From assembly GCF_001238275.1 (NCBI RefSeq), contig NZ_LGTB01000066.1, positions 1-33,214 on the forward strand: a stretch of 33,214 nt of DNA, read 5' to 3'. The position numbers and the translations under genes were made by a program. Position 1 is the first letter of the stretch. Every line of letters begins with the position of its first letter. Positions 22,223 through 32,000 of this stretch are shown here, piece after piece. Source of the stretch: Bradyrhizobium viridifuturi (GTDB taxonomy: Bacteria; Pseudomonadota; Alphaproteobacteria; Rhizobiales; Xanthobacteraceae). Under the pieces are notes generated by a model. The model had not been told where the DNA came from. It saw nothing but the letters and a program-made list of their open reading frames with translations, and made no database searches.

Positions 22223-25200
22223 TCACGAACACCCCGTCGTGCTGCCGCAAGTATCGCACTTCATGCAGGTCCCATTCCGCACCAGCGTGAAGTTGCCGCA
22301 CTCCGAGCACATCTCGCCCTCATAGCCCTTGGCCTTCGCTTCGGCGCGACGCTCCGCCTTTGACGGGGCGGCGGCTGCGGCGGTGCCGGGCTTGCTCCAG
22401 TTCAGGGCCTCGAGCTTCTCGGTGGGCGAAAGGTCGTGGCTGACTTCCTGCTTCAGGGCGACTGCACCCTCGACGGTGTCGGAGGCGCCGCGGGCGGTTG
22501 CGCCGTGCGAGGCCAGTGATGTCACGCGGCTGCCGCCGGCGGGGGCGCTGTCGGAATTGCCGCTCACCGCAGCCGAGCCGCCGCGCATGACGACGAGGTT
22601 GTCGGTGCGCGACCGGGTCAGGCCCTTCGACAGATACTTCGTGGCCTGGTGGTGCGGCGCCTCTTCCGGCTGCTCCTTGCCTTCCTCGACGCCCTTGCCG
22701 AGCGCGTCGAAGCCAGACTCGTTCGGATCGACATGGGCGAGGTCGAAGCGCGACATGTAGCTCACTGCGAGCTCGCGGAAGACATAGTCGAGGATCGAGG
22801 TCGCGTACTTGATCGAGTCGTTGCCCTGCACCGGGCCCGCGGGCTCGAAGCGGGTGAAGGTGAAGGCGTCGACATACTCTTCCAGCGGCACGCCGTATTG
22901 CAGACCGAGGGACACCGCGATCGCAAAATTGTTGATGAAGGAGCGCAGCGCCGCACCTTCCTTGTGCATGTCGATGAAGATCTCGCCGAGCCTTCCGTCG
23001 TCATATTCGCCGGTGCGGAGGTAGACCTTGTGGCCGCCGACAACAGCCTTCTGGGTGTAGCCCTTGCGGCGGTCCGGCATCTTCTCGCGCTCGCGCATCA
23101 CGACGATGCGCTCGACCAGCTTCTCGACGATCTTCTCCGAGACCTGGGCGGCACGGGCGGCCATCGGCTTCTCGTAGAGCGCCTCCACCGCATCGTCCTC
23201 GTCCTCATCGTCACTGATGAGCTGCGAGTTGAGCGGCTGCGACAGCTTCGAGCCATCGCGATAGAGCGCGTTGGCCTTCAGCGCCAGCTTCCACGACAGC
23301 AGGTAGGCGGACTTGCAGTCCTCCACCGTGGCGTCGTTCGGCATGTTGATGGTCTTGGAGATCGCGCCCGAGATGAACGGCTGCGAGGCCGCCATCATCC
23401 GGATGTGGCTCTCGACCGACAGGTATCGCTTGCCGATCTTGCCGCAGGGGTTGGCGCAGTCGAACACCGGATAGTGCTCGGCCTTCAGATGCGGGGCGCC
23501 TTCGACCGTCATCGCGCCGCAGATGTGGACGTTGGCGGCCTCGATCTCGCGCTTGGTGAAGCCTGTGGCCTGGAGCAGGTCGAAGCCGGGGGCTGCGATC
23601 GCCTCGGCGTCGATGCCGAGCTGGTCGCGGATGAAGTCCTCACCGAACGTCCACTTGTTGAAGGCGAACTTGATGTCGAACGCGGTCGGCAGCGCCTTCT
23701 CGACCTTGGCGATGGCTTCGTCGGTGAAGCCCTTGGCCTTCAAGGTCGAGGCGTTGATGCCGGGCGCATTCGACAGCGAGCCGTGGCCGACGGCATAGGC
23801 CTCGATCTCCGCAATCTCGCTCTCGCGATAGCCGAGCGCGCGCAGCGCCGAGGGCACCGCCTGGTTGATGATCTTGAAGTAGCCGCCGCCGGCGAGCTTC
23901 TTGAACTTGACCAGCGCGAAGTCGGGCTCGATGCCGGTGGTGTCGCAATCCATCACCAGGCCGATGGTGCCGGTCGGCGCCACGACCGTGGTCTGGGCGT
24001 TGCGATAGCCGTTGACCTCGCCGAGCGCCAGCGCGTCGTCCCACGCCAGCTTGGCGTGCGCGACGATGTCGGCTTGCGGGCAGGAGGCGTGATCGAGCGG
24101 CACCGGGTTGACCGAGAGCGCTTCATAGCCGGTCGCGTTGCCGTGGGCGGCGCGGCGGTGGTTGCGGATCACGCGCAGCATGTGCGCGGCGTTCTTCTTG
24201 TAGCCCGGGAAGGTGCCGAGCTCGGCGGCCATCTCCGCCGAGGTCTTGTAGGAGATGCCGGTCATCACGGCGGTCAGCGCGCCGCACAGCGAGCGGCCTT
24301 CCTTGCTGTCATAGGGCAGGCCCATGGTCATCAGCAGGCCGCCGATATTGGCGAAGCCGAGACCGAGGGTGCGGAATTCGTAGGACAGCTCCGCGATCGC
24401 CTTCGACGGGAACTGGGCCATCATGACGGAGATTTCCAGCACGATGGTCCAGAGCCGGCAGAGGTGCTCGTAGGACTCGATATCGAACCGCTTGGTTGAC
24501 GTGTTGTAGAACGTCAGCAGGTTGGCGGAGGCGAGGTTGCACGCCGTGTCGTCCAGGAACATGTATTCCGAGCACGGATTGGAGGCGCGGATGTCGCCGG
24601 ACGACTTGCAGGTGTGCCAGTCGTTCATCGTGGTGTTGAAGTGCAGGCCGGGATCGGCGGACGCCCAGGCGGCGTAACCGATCTTCTCCCAGAGGTCGCG
24701 GGCCTTGAGCGTCTTGGTCACCTTCTTGGTGGTGCGGCCGACCAGATTCCAGTCGCCGTCGGTTTCCACCGCGCGCAGGAAGTCATCCTTCAGCGACACC
24801 GAGTTGTTGGAGTTCTGGCCGGAGACGGTGAGATACGCTTCCGAGTCCCAGTCGGTGTCGTAGGTGTCGAACGAGATCTCCTTGTAGCCCTGTTTTGCAA
24901 ATTGGATGACCCGCTTGATGTAGTTGTCGGGCACCAGCGCGCGGCGGGCGAGCTTGATCTCGCGGCGGAGCGCCGGGTTCTTCTCCGGATCGAAGCAGTC
25001 GTCGCCACTGCCTTCGCAGTTCACGCAGGCCTTCATCACGGCCTTGAGGTGCTTCTGGTTGATCTTGGAGCCGGTGACCAGCGCGGCGACCTTCTGCTCC
25101 TCCTTCACCTTCCAGTCGATATAGGTCTCGATATCGGGGTGATCGGCATCGACCACGACCATCTTGGCGGCGCGGCGGGTGGTGCCGCCCGACTTGATCG

Positions 25201-25999
25201 CGCCGGCGGCGCGGTCGCCGATCTTGAGGAAGCTCATCAGGCCCGACGAGCGGCCGCCGCCGGAGAGCCTTTCGCCTTCGCCGCGCAGGCTCGAGAAGTT
25301 GGAGCCGGTGCCGGAGCCATACTTGAACAGGCGCGCCTCGCGCACCCAGAGGTCCATGATGCCGCCCTCGTTGACGAGGTCGTCGCCGACGCCCTGGATG
25401 AAGCAGGCATGCGGCTGCGGATGCTCATAGGCCGACTTCGATTTTGTGAGTTTGCCGGTCTTCCAGTCCACATAGTAGTGGCCCTGGCCGGGACCATCGA
25501 CGCCATAGGCCCAATGGAGCCCGGTGTTGAACCACTGCGGCGAGTTCGGCGCGACCATCTGTTTTGCCAGTTGGAAACGCAGCTCGTCGTAGAAGGCGAG
25601 GGCATCTTCTTCCGAAGAGAAGTAGCCGCCCTTCCAGCCCCAATAGGTCCAGCAGCCGGCGAGGCGATCGAACACCTGCTTTGCAGAGGTCTCACCGACG
25701 ATGCGCTCGTTCTCGGGCAGCGCTGCGAGCGCCTCGGTGTCCGGCACCGAACGCCACAGCCACGACGGCACGGTCTCTTCCTCGACCTTCTTCAGGCGCG
25801 CGGCGACGCCCGCCTTACGGAAATACTTCTGCGCCAGCACGTCGGAGGCGACCTGCGACCAGAACTCCGGAACCTCGACGTTCTCGGCACGGAACACGAC
25901 CGAGCCGTCCGGATTGCGGATCTCTGAGGTGGTCAGGCGGAAATTGATCCCGGCGTAGGGGGATTGTCCGCTGGTGGTGTTGCGTCGTTCGATTCGCAT
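22223..25999 (-). CDS. nrdJ: adenosylcobalamin-dependent (class II) ribonucleoside-diphosphate reductase
   Basis: A 1258-residue protein, the size of the long alphaproteobacterial class II enzyme, with an intact frame starting MRIERRNTTS. It reduces ribonucleotides to deoxyribonucleotides with adenosylcobalamin as radical source and works in the cytosol without oxygen. The catalytic barrel includes SNPCSEYMFLDD and the cysteine-bearing loops; the last 25 residues carry a zinc-type cluster CSECGNF and CMKCDTCG, followed by the redox tail ending GCS. A Ser/Ala/Lys-rich linker (about 1130-1230) separates it from the barrel. The gene is not part of an operon; its upstream leader is long and its 3' end borders the accessory region. 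Confidence 0.95.
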   Translation of the reverse strand: MRIERRNTTSGQSPYAGINFRLTTSEIRNPDGSVVFRAENVEVPEFWSQVASDVLAQKYFRKAGVAARLKKVEEETVPSWLWRSVPDTEALAALPENERIVGETSAKQVFDRLAGCWTYWGWKGGYFSSEEDALAFYDELRFQLAKQMVAPNSPQWFNTGLHWAYGVDGPGQGHYYVDWKTGKLTKSKSAYEHPQPHACFIQGVGDDLVNEGGIMDLWVREARLFKYGSGTGSNFSSLRGEGERLSGGGRSSGLMSFLKIGDRAAGAIKSGGTTRRAAKMVVVDADHPDIETYIDWKVKEEQKVAALVTGSKINQKHLKAVMKACVNCEGSGDDCFDPEKNPALRREIKLARRALVPDNYIKRVIQFAKQGYKEISFDTYDTDWDSEAYLTVSGQNSNNSVSLKDDFLRAVETDGDWNLVGRTTKKVTKTLKARDLWEKIGYAAWASADPGLHFNTTMNDWHTCKSSGDIRASNPCSEYMFLDDTACNLASANLLTFYNTSTKRFDIESYEHLCRLWTIVLEISVMMAQFPSKAIAELSYEFRTLGLGFANIGGLLMTMGLPYDSKEGRSLCGALTAVMTGISYKTSAEMAAELGTFPGYKKNAAHMLRVIRNHRRAAHGNATGYEALSVNPVPLDHASCPQADIVAHAKLAWDDALALGEVNGYRNAQTTVVAPTGTIGLVMDCDTTGIEPDFALVKFKKLAGGGYFKIINQAVPSALRALGYRESEIAEIEAYAVGHGSLSNAPGINASTLKAKGFTDEAIAKVEKALPTAFDIKFAFNKWTFGEDFIRDQLGIDAEAIAAPGFDLLQATGFTKREIEAANVHICGAMTVEGAPHLKAEHYPVFDCANPCGKIGKRYLSVESHIRMMAASQPFISGAISKTINMPNDATVEDCKSAYLLSWKLALKANALYRDGSKLSQPLNSQLISDDEDEDDAVEALYEKPMAARAAQVSEKIVEKLVERIVVMREREKMPDRRKGYTQKAVVGGHKVYLRTGEYDDGRLGEIFIDMHKEGAALRSFINNFAIAVSLGLQYGVPLEEYVDAFTFTRFEPAGPVQGNDSIKYATSILDYVFRELAVSYMSRFDLAHVDPNESGFDALGKGVEEGKEQPEEAPHHQATKYLSKGLTRSRTDNLVVMRGGSAAVSGNSDSAPAGGSRVTSLASHGATARGASDTVEGAVALKQEVSHDLSPTEKLEALNWSKPGTAAAAAPSKAERRAEAKAKGYEGEMCSECGNFTLVRNGTCMKCDTCGSTTGCS

Positions 26000-26813
26000 G
26001 GTCGAGCCCCGTCACTTCTTCTGCCCGGTCCCACGTTTCCCCGCAGGTTGCCGGAATGTTATCTGTTCGCGGACTTCGGGACACGCGTGCACGCCTCCCG
26101 TCATCCGCAGCTCAGCCGGTGGATCCGGCCTGTTCTCTCGTCCGCTCGGCACCGGTTTGGCCCGGCCCGGCAGTGGCACAATCCCTTGGGGGTGCCCGAC
26201 TGGTCGGGTCCTCCGGATCATGCATTCAACGCCCCAAAACGCTTCACGCGACACGTCACGCGTACGCTCTTTGCGGGCCGGTTACGGCCTCTGTTTCCGG
26301 GTCCTTCTCGGCCCGTTTGTCGTCCCGACGGCGACCCAAAATCAGGGCAGAAAAGCCCTTCACCCGCGGCCCGAAGGCCTGGCGGAGTGGTCATTTTGGA
26401 ACCCTTGTGGGAGCGACCGGCGGGGACCCAAACACACTCGCGCCGAACAGGTTGAAAGCTAGGCCATGTCCGTCACGCCCGTCAAGAACTAGTACGAGTT
26501 TCTGAATCAAACACTAAATATGGTGGAGGGGAGGGGATAACAGGGGGCGGTGCCGCGCCTGTGATCGAGCCAACTATCGGTGAGTCCTCAGGGATTCCCA
26601 AGCCAAAAAAATTCCTAGCGCCTGTGGATTGGAGTTTCGCCCCGCTGTTCACAGGCGAAGTTTTTATTCGCCGTCCCGGATTGAATTTTGGGGACTCACG
26701 TAAGGCTACGGGCAAACTACGGATCAGGCATGTCAGAGGCGTGATGGTGGGGCGACAAAATCGCGGGCAAGGTGCGGCCGACTCACATCCTTTTCACGCC
26801 CTTGCCGGGTTCC
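26000..26813. other. 814-base region between divergent nrdJ and the first EamA gene
   Basis: It must hold the promoters of both genes. On the nrdJ side ACACTAAATATGGTGG (26511-26526) resembles one half of an NrdR box pair, but no partner was found at the expected spacing and it is 510 bases from nrdJ. A 35-codon minus-strand frame (26363-26256, GTG start, MKGFSALILGRRRDDKRAEK at its beginning, ending RAYA) looks protein-like but has no clear ribosome site. On the EamA side a structured element lies at 26580-26699. I saw no convincing cobalamin riboswitch. Confidence 0.4.
26580..26699 (+). promoter_or_regulatory. nested inverted repeats, possible structured leader of the EamA gene
   Basis: GTGAGTCC (26580-26587) pairs perfectly with GGACTCAC (26692-26699), enclosing CGCCTGTG (26619-26626) paired with CACAGGCG (26650-26657). 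A rival stem GGCGAA (26654-26659) with TTCGCC (26667-26672), across a T5 run, excludes the inner stem. Two exclusive pairings in a 120-base closed element, 115 bases before a transporter gene, are what a riboswitch, attenuator or small RNA would show. A miniature inverted-repeat element is the main alternative. Confidence 0.35.
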
Positions 26814-27707
26814 ATGACAGATAAGAAGCCTTCCGTGCGGCCGCGCCTTGCGCCCGCCGGCTTGATGTTCCTCGCCATCACCTCGGTGGGCTGGGGGTTC
26901 AACTGGCCGTCCACAAAATTCCTGCTCAGCGAGCTGCCGCCGCTGACCCTGCGCGGCACCACCGGGGTGATCGGCGCCGCGCTGCTCGCCGCGCTCGCGC
27001 TGATCCGTTCCCAGAGCCTGCATGTCGAAGCCAGGCTGTGGCCGCGGCTCGTGCTGTATGCGGCGCTCAACGTCACCGGCTGGATGGTGCTGATGGGGCT
27101 CGCGCTACTGTGGCTGCCGGCGAGCGAGACCGCGCTGATCGCCTACACCATGCCGGTATGGGCTTCGCTGCTGGCCTGGCCGGTGCTCGGCGAGCGGCCG
27201 ACGCTGCTGCGGACCATCGCGTTGGTGATGGCGTTCGCCGGGCTCGCCGCGATCATGGGCGGCAACGGGATTTCCGCGAGCGAGGAGAAGCTGCCGGGAA
27301 TCATCATGGCGCTCGGCGGCGCGTTCGGTTTTGCGCTCGGCACGGTGCTGGCGAAGAAATACCCGCTGGTGATGCCGCCGATCCCGGCCGCGGCCTGGCA
27401 GATCGGCCTCGGCTGCGTGCCGATCGCGATCGTCGGCTTCCTGATCGAGACCACGCATCTCGACCGCATCACGACGGTCGGCTGGTGGCTCTTGGTCTAT
27501 TCGACGCTGATCCAGTTCTGCGTCGCCTATGTCGCCTGGTTTGCCGCGCTGGCACGGCTGCCGGCTTCAGTCGCTGCGATCGGCACCATGGCGGTGCCGG
27601 TGATCGGCGTGATCGCCTCCGCGCTCGCGCTGCACGAGCCGCTCGGGCCGACGCAGATCGTCGCGCTGCTGTTCACGCTCGCCGGCGTCGCGCTGGCGAC
27701 AAGGTAG
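26814..27707 (+). CDS. EamA/DMT-family transporter
   Basis: A 297-residue protein from the ATG at 26814 (MTDKKPSVRP); a GTG 42 bases upstream is also in frame but would add a polar lead. It has two EamA repeats of about 140 residues with ten hydrophobic segments, beginning SVGWGFNWPSTKFLL and, in the second repeat, ALGTVLAKKYPL. Members of the drug/metabolite transporter superfamily export amino acids or other small metabolites from the inner membrane; the substrate cannot be read here. It is a close paralogue of the gene at 32001. Convergent with the PcfJ-like gene across a strong hairpin. Confidence 0.85.
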   Translation: MTDKKPSVRPRLAPAGLMFLAITSVGWGFNWPSTKFLLSELPPLTLRGTTGVIGAALLAALALIRSQSLHVEARLWPRLVLYAALNVTGWMVLMGLALLWLPASETALIAYTMPVWASLLAWPVLGERPTLLRTIALVMAFAGLAAIMGGNGISASEEKLPGIIMALGGAFGFALGTVLAKKYPLVMPPIPAAAWQIGLGCVPIAIVGFLIETTHLDRITTVGWWLLVYSTLIQFCVAYVAWFAALARLPASVAAIGTMAVPVIGVIASALALHEPLGPTQIVALLFTLAGVALATR

Positions 27708-27721
27708 CGTCCCGAACGCGA

Positions 27722-27755
27722 ACGATGCGCTGCGCGAGAGTGCGCAGCGCATCGT
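27722..27755. terminator. bidirectional hairpin between convergent eamA and pcfJ-like genes
   Basis: A perfect 14-bp stem, ACGATGCGCTGCGC (27722-27735) with GCGCAGCGCATCGT (27742-27755), around a 6-base loop. It begins 14 bases after the EamA stop and its right arm reaches the first base of the stop codon of the gene on the other strand. No long T-run is present, so it may work as a rho-assisted or RNA-end-protecting stem. Confidence 0.7.
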
Positions 27756-28921
27756 CATAGCAGCGCAATTGCGCGTGCCTTGGCCCACCGCTCGAGGATC
27801 TTGCGCTCCTCCGTGAGCGGTGCGCGGTTGGCAAATCCACGCACCTGCACCGCACGTTGGTGACGATCAACTTCGATCGTCAGCAGTCGCTCGGTATGGC
27901 CCGCGGCGCGACGACGCAGCGACCAGATCGACGCGTGGCCGGCAATGCACTTTGCCGCGTAGCTCGCGACGCAGTGGCGCATGGTCTGCGTCTCGGTGAC
28001 GAGATCGACCGCGGTGCGCAGCTGGACCACCACATATTCCTCGCGGCGGCCATGGACCTTGCACGATGGGCTCCATGACCAGTCCGCGAGCGAGATGCCT
28101 GGCCAGCTGTCGCCGGATGGATCGAGCGTCGCCGACACCCCGTGCGCACGGTTCTGCGCCGCCGCAGCGCGACGGCGAGCGACCTCAATGCGCGCGTTCG
28201 CCGCGAGCTCGCGGTGCCATGCGTGCATCTGTCGCCCGAGCGAGATCGGGGTCCGTCCCTTGAGACTGAACTTCCGATTGCGTCGGTAACACGCGGCAAG
28301 GTAATCGCGGAGATCGCTCATCTCCTCGACCGTGGCCGGATGTACGCAGAAGAAGCGCGCCACCTCACGCCAGAAGCCAAGCTGGGTACGCGGCGTCTGC
28401 GCGATGCCCGAGCGCGCGATCCTCAGTGCGACGCCCTGATCGTCCGTATAGGAACGGGCGATCGCCTGCCAGATCGCTTCGTCGAAGGCGAGGCTTCCCA
28501 GCGGATTGAGGAACGCATGAACCTCCTTGCGAGACAGCCATGCGTCCGCACCCGCCTTGTAGAGCGAGCCGCCGCCAGCCGCCGCGACGTACCAGCGCTT
28601 GCGCAACGCGATCTCGCCGTCGCCCAGCCCGGCCGTGTCGATCCAGATTTGCTCCAGATGCTCGGCAACGGGAAAGCGCGCGAAGAGATGACGGGCTGCG
28701 GCAAGACGCAGGCGTGCTGCATCGCGAGTCTTCAGCTGCGGCTTCCAGGCATCGGCGTCACGCAGGACGTATGCCTCGAAGCCGCGCCTGGCCTCTTTGA
28801 TCGCCTTCTGGAAATCCGGTGGAGGGCGCGTCCGCTGCGACACATGTCGCAGCGAGAACGCATGGGCTTCAGCCCGCGCGCGCTCGGCCTCCTGCCGGCG
28901 CTGGATCAATGATTGTGCCAT
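27755..28921 (-). CDS. PcfJ-like domain protein
   Basis: A 388-residue protein starting MAQSLIQRRQ. The C-terminal 110 residues contain ETQTMRHCVASYAAKC, SIWSLRR, LLTIEVDR and QVRGFANRAPLTEE, the conserved run of the PcfJ family, first named from a conjugative plasmid of Enterococcus and common as single genes in proteobacterial chromosomes. The N-terminal half is helical and rich in Arg and Ala, with WHRELA before the PcfJ part. The function of the family is not known. No conjugation gene lies near. It stands alone between a transporter and a two-component kinase, with its own unrecognised promoter upstream. Confidence 0.8.
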   Translation of the reverse strand: MAQSLIQRRQEAERARAEAHAFSLRHVSQRTRPPPDFQKAIKEARRGFEAYVLRDADAWKPQLKTRDAARLRLAAARHLFARFPVAEHLEQIWIDTAGLGDGEIALRKRWYVAAAGGGSLYKAGADAWLSRKEVHAFLNPLGSLAFDEAIWQAIARSYTDDQGVALRIARSGIAQTPRTQLGFWREVARFFCVHPATVEEMSDLRDYLAACYRRNRKFSLKGRTPISLGRQMHAWHRELAANARIEVARRRAAAAQNRAHGVSATLDPSGDSWPGISLADWSWSPSCKVHGRREEYVVVQLRTAVDLVTETQTMRHCVASYAAKCIAGHASIWSLRRRAAGHTERLLTIEVDRHQRAVQVRGFANRAPLTEERKILERWAKARAIALL

Positions 28922-29160
28922 TGTCGTTCAACATGATGGGATGACGTTCAGCCGGACGCACTGCTGGCGTCGGCACGGATAGTGTCGATCGCGAGAGCGG
29001 TTTCACGGCTGATCTCCTCATCGGTTGAACGTTTAGGTTGAAGCAGGGGCGTGCACCTACATCCGATCGATGATCGGCGCAAGCTGAATTCCCGAAACTG
29101 GATCAGCTCACATGGAGGTGTGCGAAAGAAGTCACGTCTCCCGCAGGAGACGCGCTCACA
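28922..29160. other. gene-free gap between kinase and PcfJ-like genes
   Basis: Contains the promoter region of the PcfJ-like gene and the kinase terminator at 29135-29152. No other feature was seen. Confidence 0.5.
29135..29152 (-). terminator. intrinsic-type terminator after the histidine kinase
   Basis: CGTCTCC (29135-29141) pairs perfectly with GGAGACG (29146-29152) around CGCA. On the minus strand the stem is followed by TGACTTCTTTCG, a weak T-rich tract. It begins nine bases after the kinase stop. Confidence 0.5.
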
Positions 29161-31396
29161 TCACTCGCCGAGCGCCTGCTGCAGCATGCTGGCGAGTTGC
29201 GCCTTGCGGTAGGGCTTTGCAAGCAACAGCACGCCTTCATCGAGGCGGCCGTGATGCACGATGGCGTTCTCGGTATAGCCGGAAGTGTAGAGCACCTTGA
29301 GGCCGGGCCGCCGTTTTCTCACTTCGTCGGCGAGCTGGCGGCCGTTCATGCCGCCGGGCATGATGACGTCGGTGAACAACAGGTCGAATTTCTCGCCCTT
29401 GTCGACCAGCGCCAGCGCGGCGCGGGCATCGGGCACCGCGATGGTCTTGTAGCCGAGGCTGCCGAGCTGCGTGACCACGTAGTTGCGCACCAGCTGGTCG
29501 TCCTCCACGACGAGGATGACTTCGCTGCCGCGACGCGGCGGCTCCGGTGCGGGCGCTTCGACCTCGACCTGGCCGCGGGCAGGGGGCAGATAGAGCTTGA
29601 TCGTGGTGCCGTGGCCTTCCTCGCTGTAGATCTTGATGTGGCCGCCGGACTGCTTGACGAAGCCGTACACCATGCTCATGCCGAGACCGGAGCCCTTGCC
29701 GACCTCCTTGGTGGTGAAGAACGGCTCGAACACCTTGTCCTGCACTGCGTGCGACATGCCGGTGCCGGTGTCGCTGACCGCGAGCAGCACGTAGCGGCCC
29801 GGCGTGATGTCCGGATTGATCGCAGCATAGGCATCGTCGAGCACGATGTTGCTGGTCTCGAACAGCAGCTTGCCGCCGTTCGGCATCGCGTCGCGGGCGT
29901 GATCGCCATGTTGAGCAGCGAGTTGGCAAGCTGCGACGGATCGATATGGACGCTGGCGACGTCGGGCGCGAGCACCGAATTGATCTCGATCTGCTCGCCG
30001 AGCGTCGGCCGCAGCAGCTTGGAGATGTCGACCACGGTGCCGTTGATGTCGACGGTGCGCGGCTCCAGCGGCTGGCGGCGGGCGAAGGCGAGCAGATGCT
30101 GGATCAGCTCGCGGCAGCGTTCCGCGGCGCGGTCGATCAGCTCGGCGGTCTGCGCAAGCTTGGGCTGGGAGCGCAGGCTGTCGACCAGCGTCTCGGTGGT
30201 GCCGGTGATGACCGTCAGCATGTTGTTGAAGTCGTGCGCGACGCCGCCGGTCAGCTTGCCGATGGCGTCGAGCTTCTGCGCCTGTTGCAGCTTGTGCTCG
30301 GTTTCGCGCGAGGCGGTGATGTCGTGATAGATCAGTGCCGCGCCGGTGATGGTGTTGTCGCCATCGCGCAGCGGCCGGCCCGACACCACGAGGTGAATCT
30401 CCGGCGCGCCGCGCACCGGCCGGGCGACGAATTCCAGACCGTCGAATTCCTCGCCGCGCAGCGCCTTGGCCGAGGGCATGTCGTCGGCCTGCATCGGCGT
30501 GACGCCGTCGGACTGGAACACGTTGCTCATGGCGCGCAGCTGCCGGACCGTCATGCCCGGCTTGTAGCGCAGCATCTTCTCGGCGGCCGGATTCGACAGC
30601 AGCACGATGCCCTCGGTGTCGATCACCAGCACCGCCTCAGCCATGCTGCGGAAGGTGGTTTCCATCACCGAGGTCGAACGGCGCAGCCCTTCGAGCGCGG
30701 CGCCGAGATCCTTGGTGCGCTCGGCCACCTTGCCCTCGAGCGACAGGTTGGTCGCCTTGGTCGCGCTGAGCGCGCCTTGCAGTTCACGGCTGGCACGCCG
30801 GGCCGTCACGGTCAGCGCGATCGCGAGCAGCAGGATCATCGAGACGCCGGCGAGGTCGATGGCCAGCAGCAGCCGGCCGTTGGTCTTCGACTGGTCGGTG
30901 CGGATCCCGAGCAGGCGGCGCTCCTCGGCGACCAGGCGGTCGAGCGCGGTGCCGACCTTGTCCATCAGGGAGCGGCTTTCGTCGGCGGAGATCAGCGCAG
31001 CGGCGCCGGCGGTGTCGCCCGCCTCGCGCAACCTGATCAGTTCGGCGCCGAGCGCGATGGCGCGCTCGACCTGTCCCCTGGTGCCCGCGATCAACTGCGC
31101 TTCCTCGGGCGCCGACTTCACCGCATTCGTCAACTCGTCGAAGGCGGCGGTGAGGGCTGCGCTCTGCTCGCGGAACTCGTTGGCAAAGGACGCGTCGCCC
31201 GTCAGCGCGAAACCGCGCGCCGCGCTCTCGACGCCCCGCGGCAGCGACGCGCATCCGAGATGCATTTGAGGATTCTGAGGGTGTGATCGACCGAATCAAT
31301 CTCGCTGCGCGACTTGACGTCCAGCCCGATCGACGCCGCGCTGATGACGAGGAGGATCGCAAGGCCACTGCCAAGAATGAGACGCTGGGAAGCCAT
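29161..31396 (-). CDS. CHASE3-PAS hybrid sensor histidine kinase with receiver domain, two frame breaks
   Basis: Three frames join into one protein of about 745 residues. Frame one (from MASQRLILGSGL, 31396) gives TM1 and the start of a CHASE3 sensor; a base is missing near 31241-31247 in a G/C run. Frame two gives VESAARGFALTGDASF, TM2 (LAGVSMILLLAIAL), a coiled coil, a PAS domain, and the H-box GGVAHDFNNML. A second base is missing near 29899-29901, where LNMAINARDAMP, the ATPase N-box, would be restored by one A. Frame three gives the G1 box SDTGTGM, FEPFFTTKEVGKGSGLGMSM and a C-terminal receiver with FTDVIMPGGMNG. Such kinases pass phosphate from His to the attached receiver. The response regulator is just upstream. 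Both breaks hit highly conserved motifs, which fits sequencing error better than slow decay. Confidence 0.8.
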
Positions 31397-31415
31397 CGAC
31401 GATTAGTACGAGCAA

Positions 31416-31820
31416 TTATTTGGAAAGACGAGCAGAAGGAGCAGACTTCGCAAGACATTCGTTAACGGCGGCAACCAGCGCCTGCGGGGTGAACGGCTTG
31501 CGCAGGCAGGCGGACGCCCCGAGCTCGATCGTCATCCGCAGGAAGTCCGGCGCTCGGTCGGCATTGGCGAAGGCATAGCCCGACATCGCGATGACGGGAA
31601 TATCGGGGGCGCGCTCGTGGAAGATGCGAATCGCCTCGAAACCGCGCATATGCGGCATGAAGACGTCGACCAGCATGACGTCGAACGCGGCCTGGTCCAG
31701 CGCGCGCATGCCGGCTTCACCGCCATCCGCAACGGTGACGTCGAAGCCCTGGCGCTGCAAACACACCTCGATGGCAACGCACACCATCGGGTCGTCATCG
31801 ACCACGAGAACGCTCGGCAC
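31416..31820 (-). CDS. single-domain response regulator
   Basis: A 134-residue receiver-only protein starting MPSVLVVDDD. The acidic pocket is D8-D10, the phospho-acceptor D52 in MLVDVFMPHM, the switch residue S80 in AMSGYAF, and the conserved lysine K108 in LRKPF. There is no output domain, so it acts by protein contact, as in CheY or phosphorelay carriers. It ends 19 bases before the kinase start and is probably co-transcribed with it, making a two-component pair. Confidence 0.88.
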   Translation of the reverse strand: MPSVLVVDDDPMVCVAIEVCLQRQGFDVTVADGGEAGMRALDQAAFDVMLVDVFMPHMRGFEAIRIFHERAPDIPVIAMSGYAFANADRAPDFLRMTIELGASACLRKPFTPQALVAAVNECLAKSAPSARLSK

Positions 31821-32000
31821 GATGCATCCTCTTTCTGCGGCCTCGCGTGCCGACGACTCGCTAGGCCCGGCTGCCGATTAAGGCGGAACCTGGATGGAAA
31901 GTCTGTATCATAGAATGCATATGCTGTTTGCTGACAAGCAGATTTCCAGCTAGCCCTGATACCATCACTAGTATTTGTCCGTCCACATTACGACAGGTCC

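Noticed and set aside
22649..25927. Long plus-strand frames of 437 and 616 codons opposite nrdJ
   Set aside because: They mirror the codon structure of a strongly conserved GC-rich gene and show Arg/Val/Asp/Gly-biased, repetitive composition without motifs; antisense shadows.
26000..26270. Cobalamin riboswitch upstream of nrdJ
   Set aside because: A GCCACTG string occurs on the minus strand, but the B12 box and the ordered conserved blocks around it are absent.
25964..26462. Plus-strand 162-codon frame between nrdJ and eamA
   Set aside because: It overlaps the nrdJ start, lacks a ribosome site and has no protein-like pattern.
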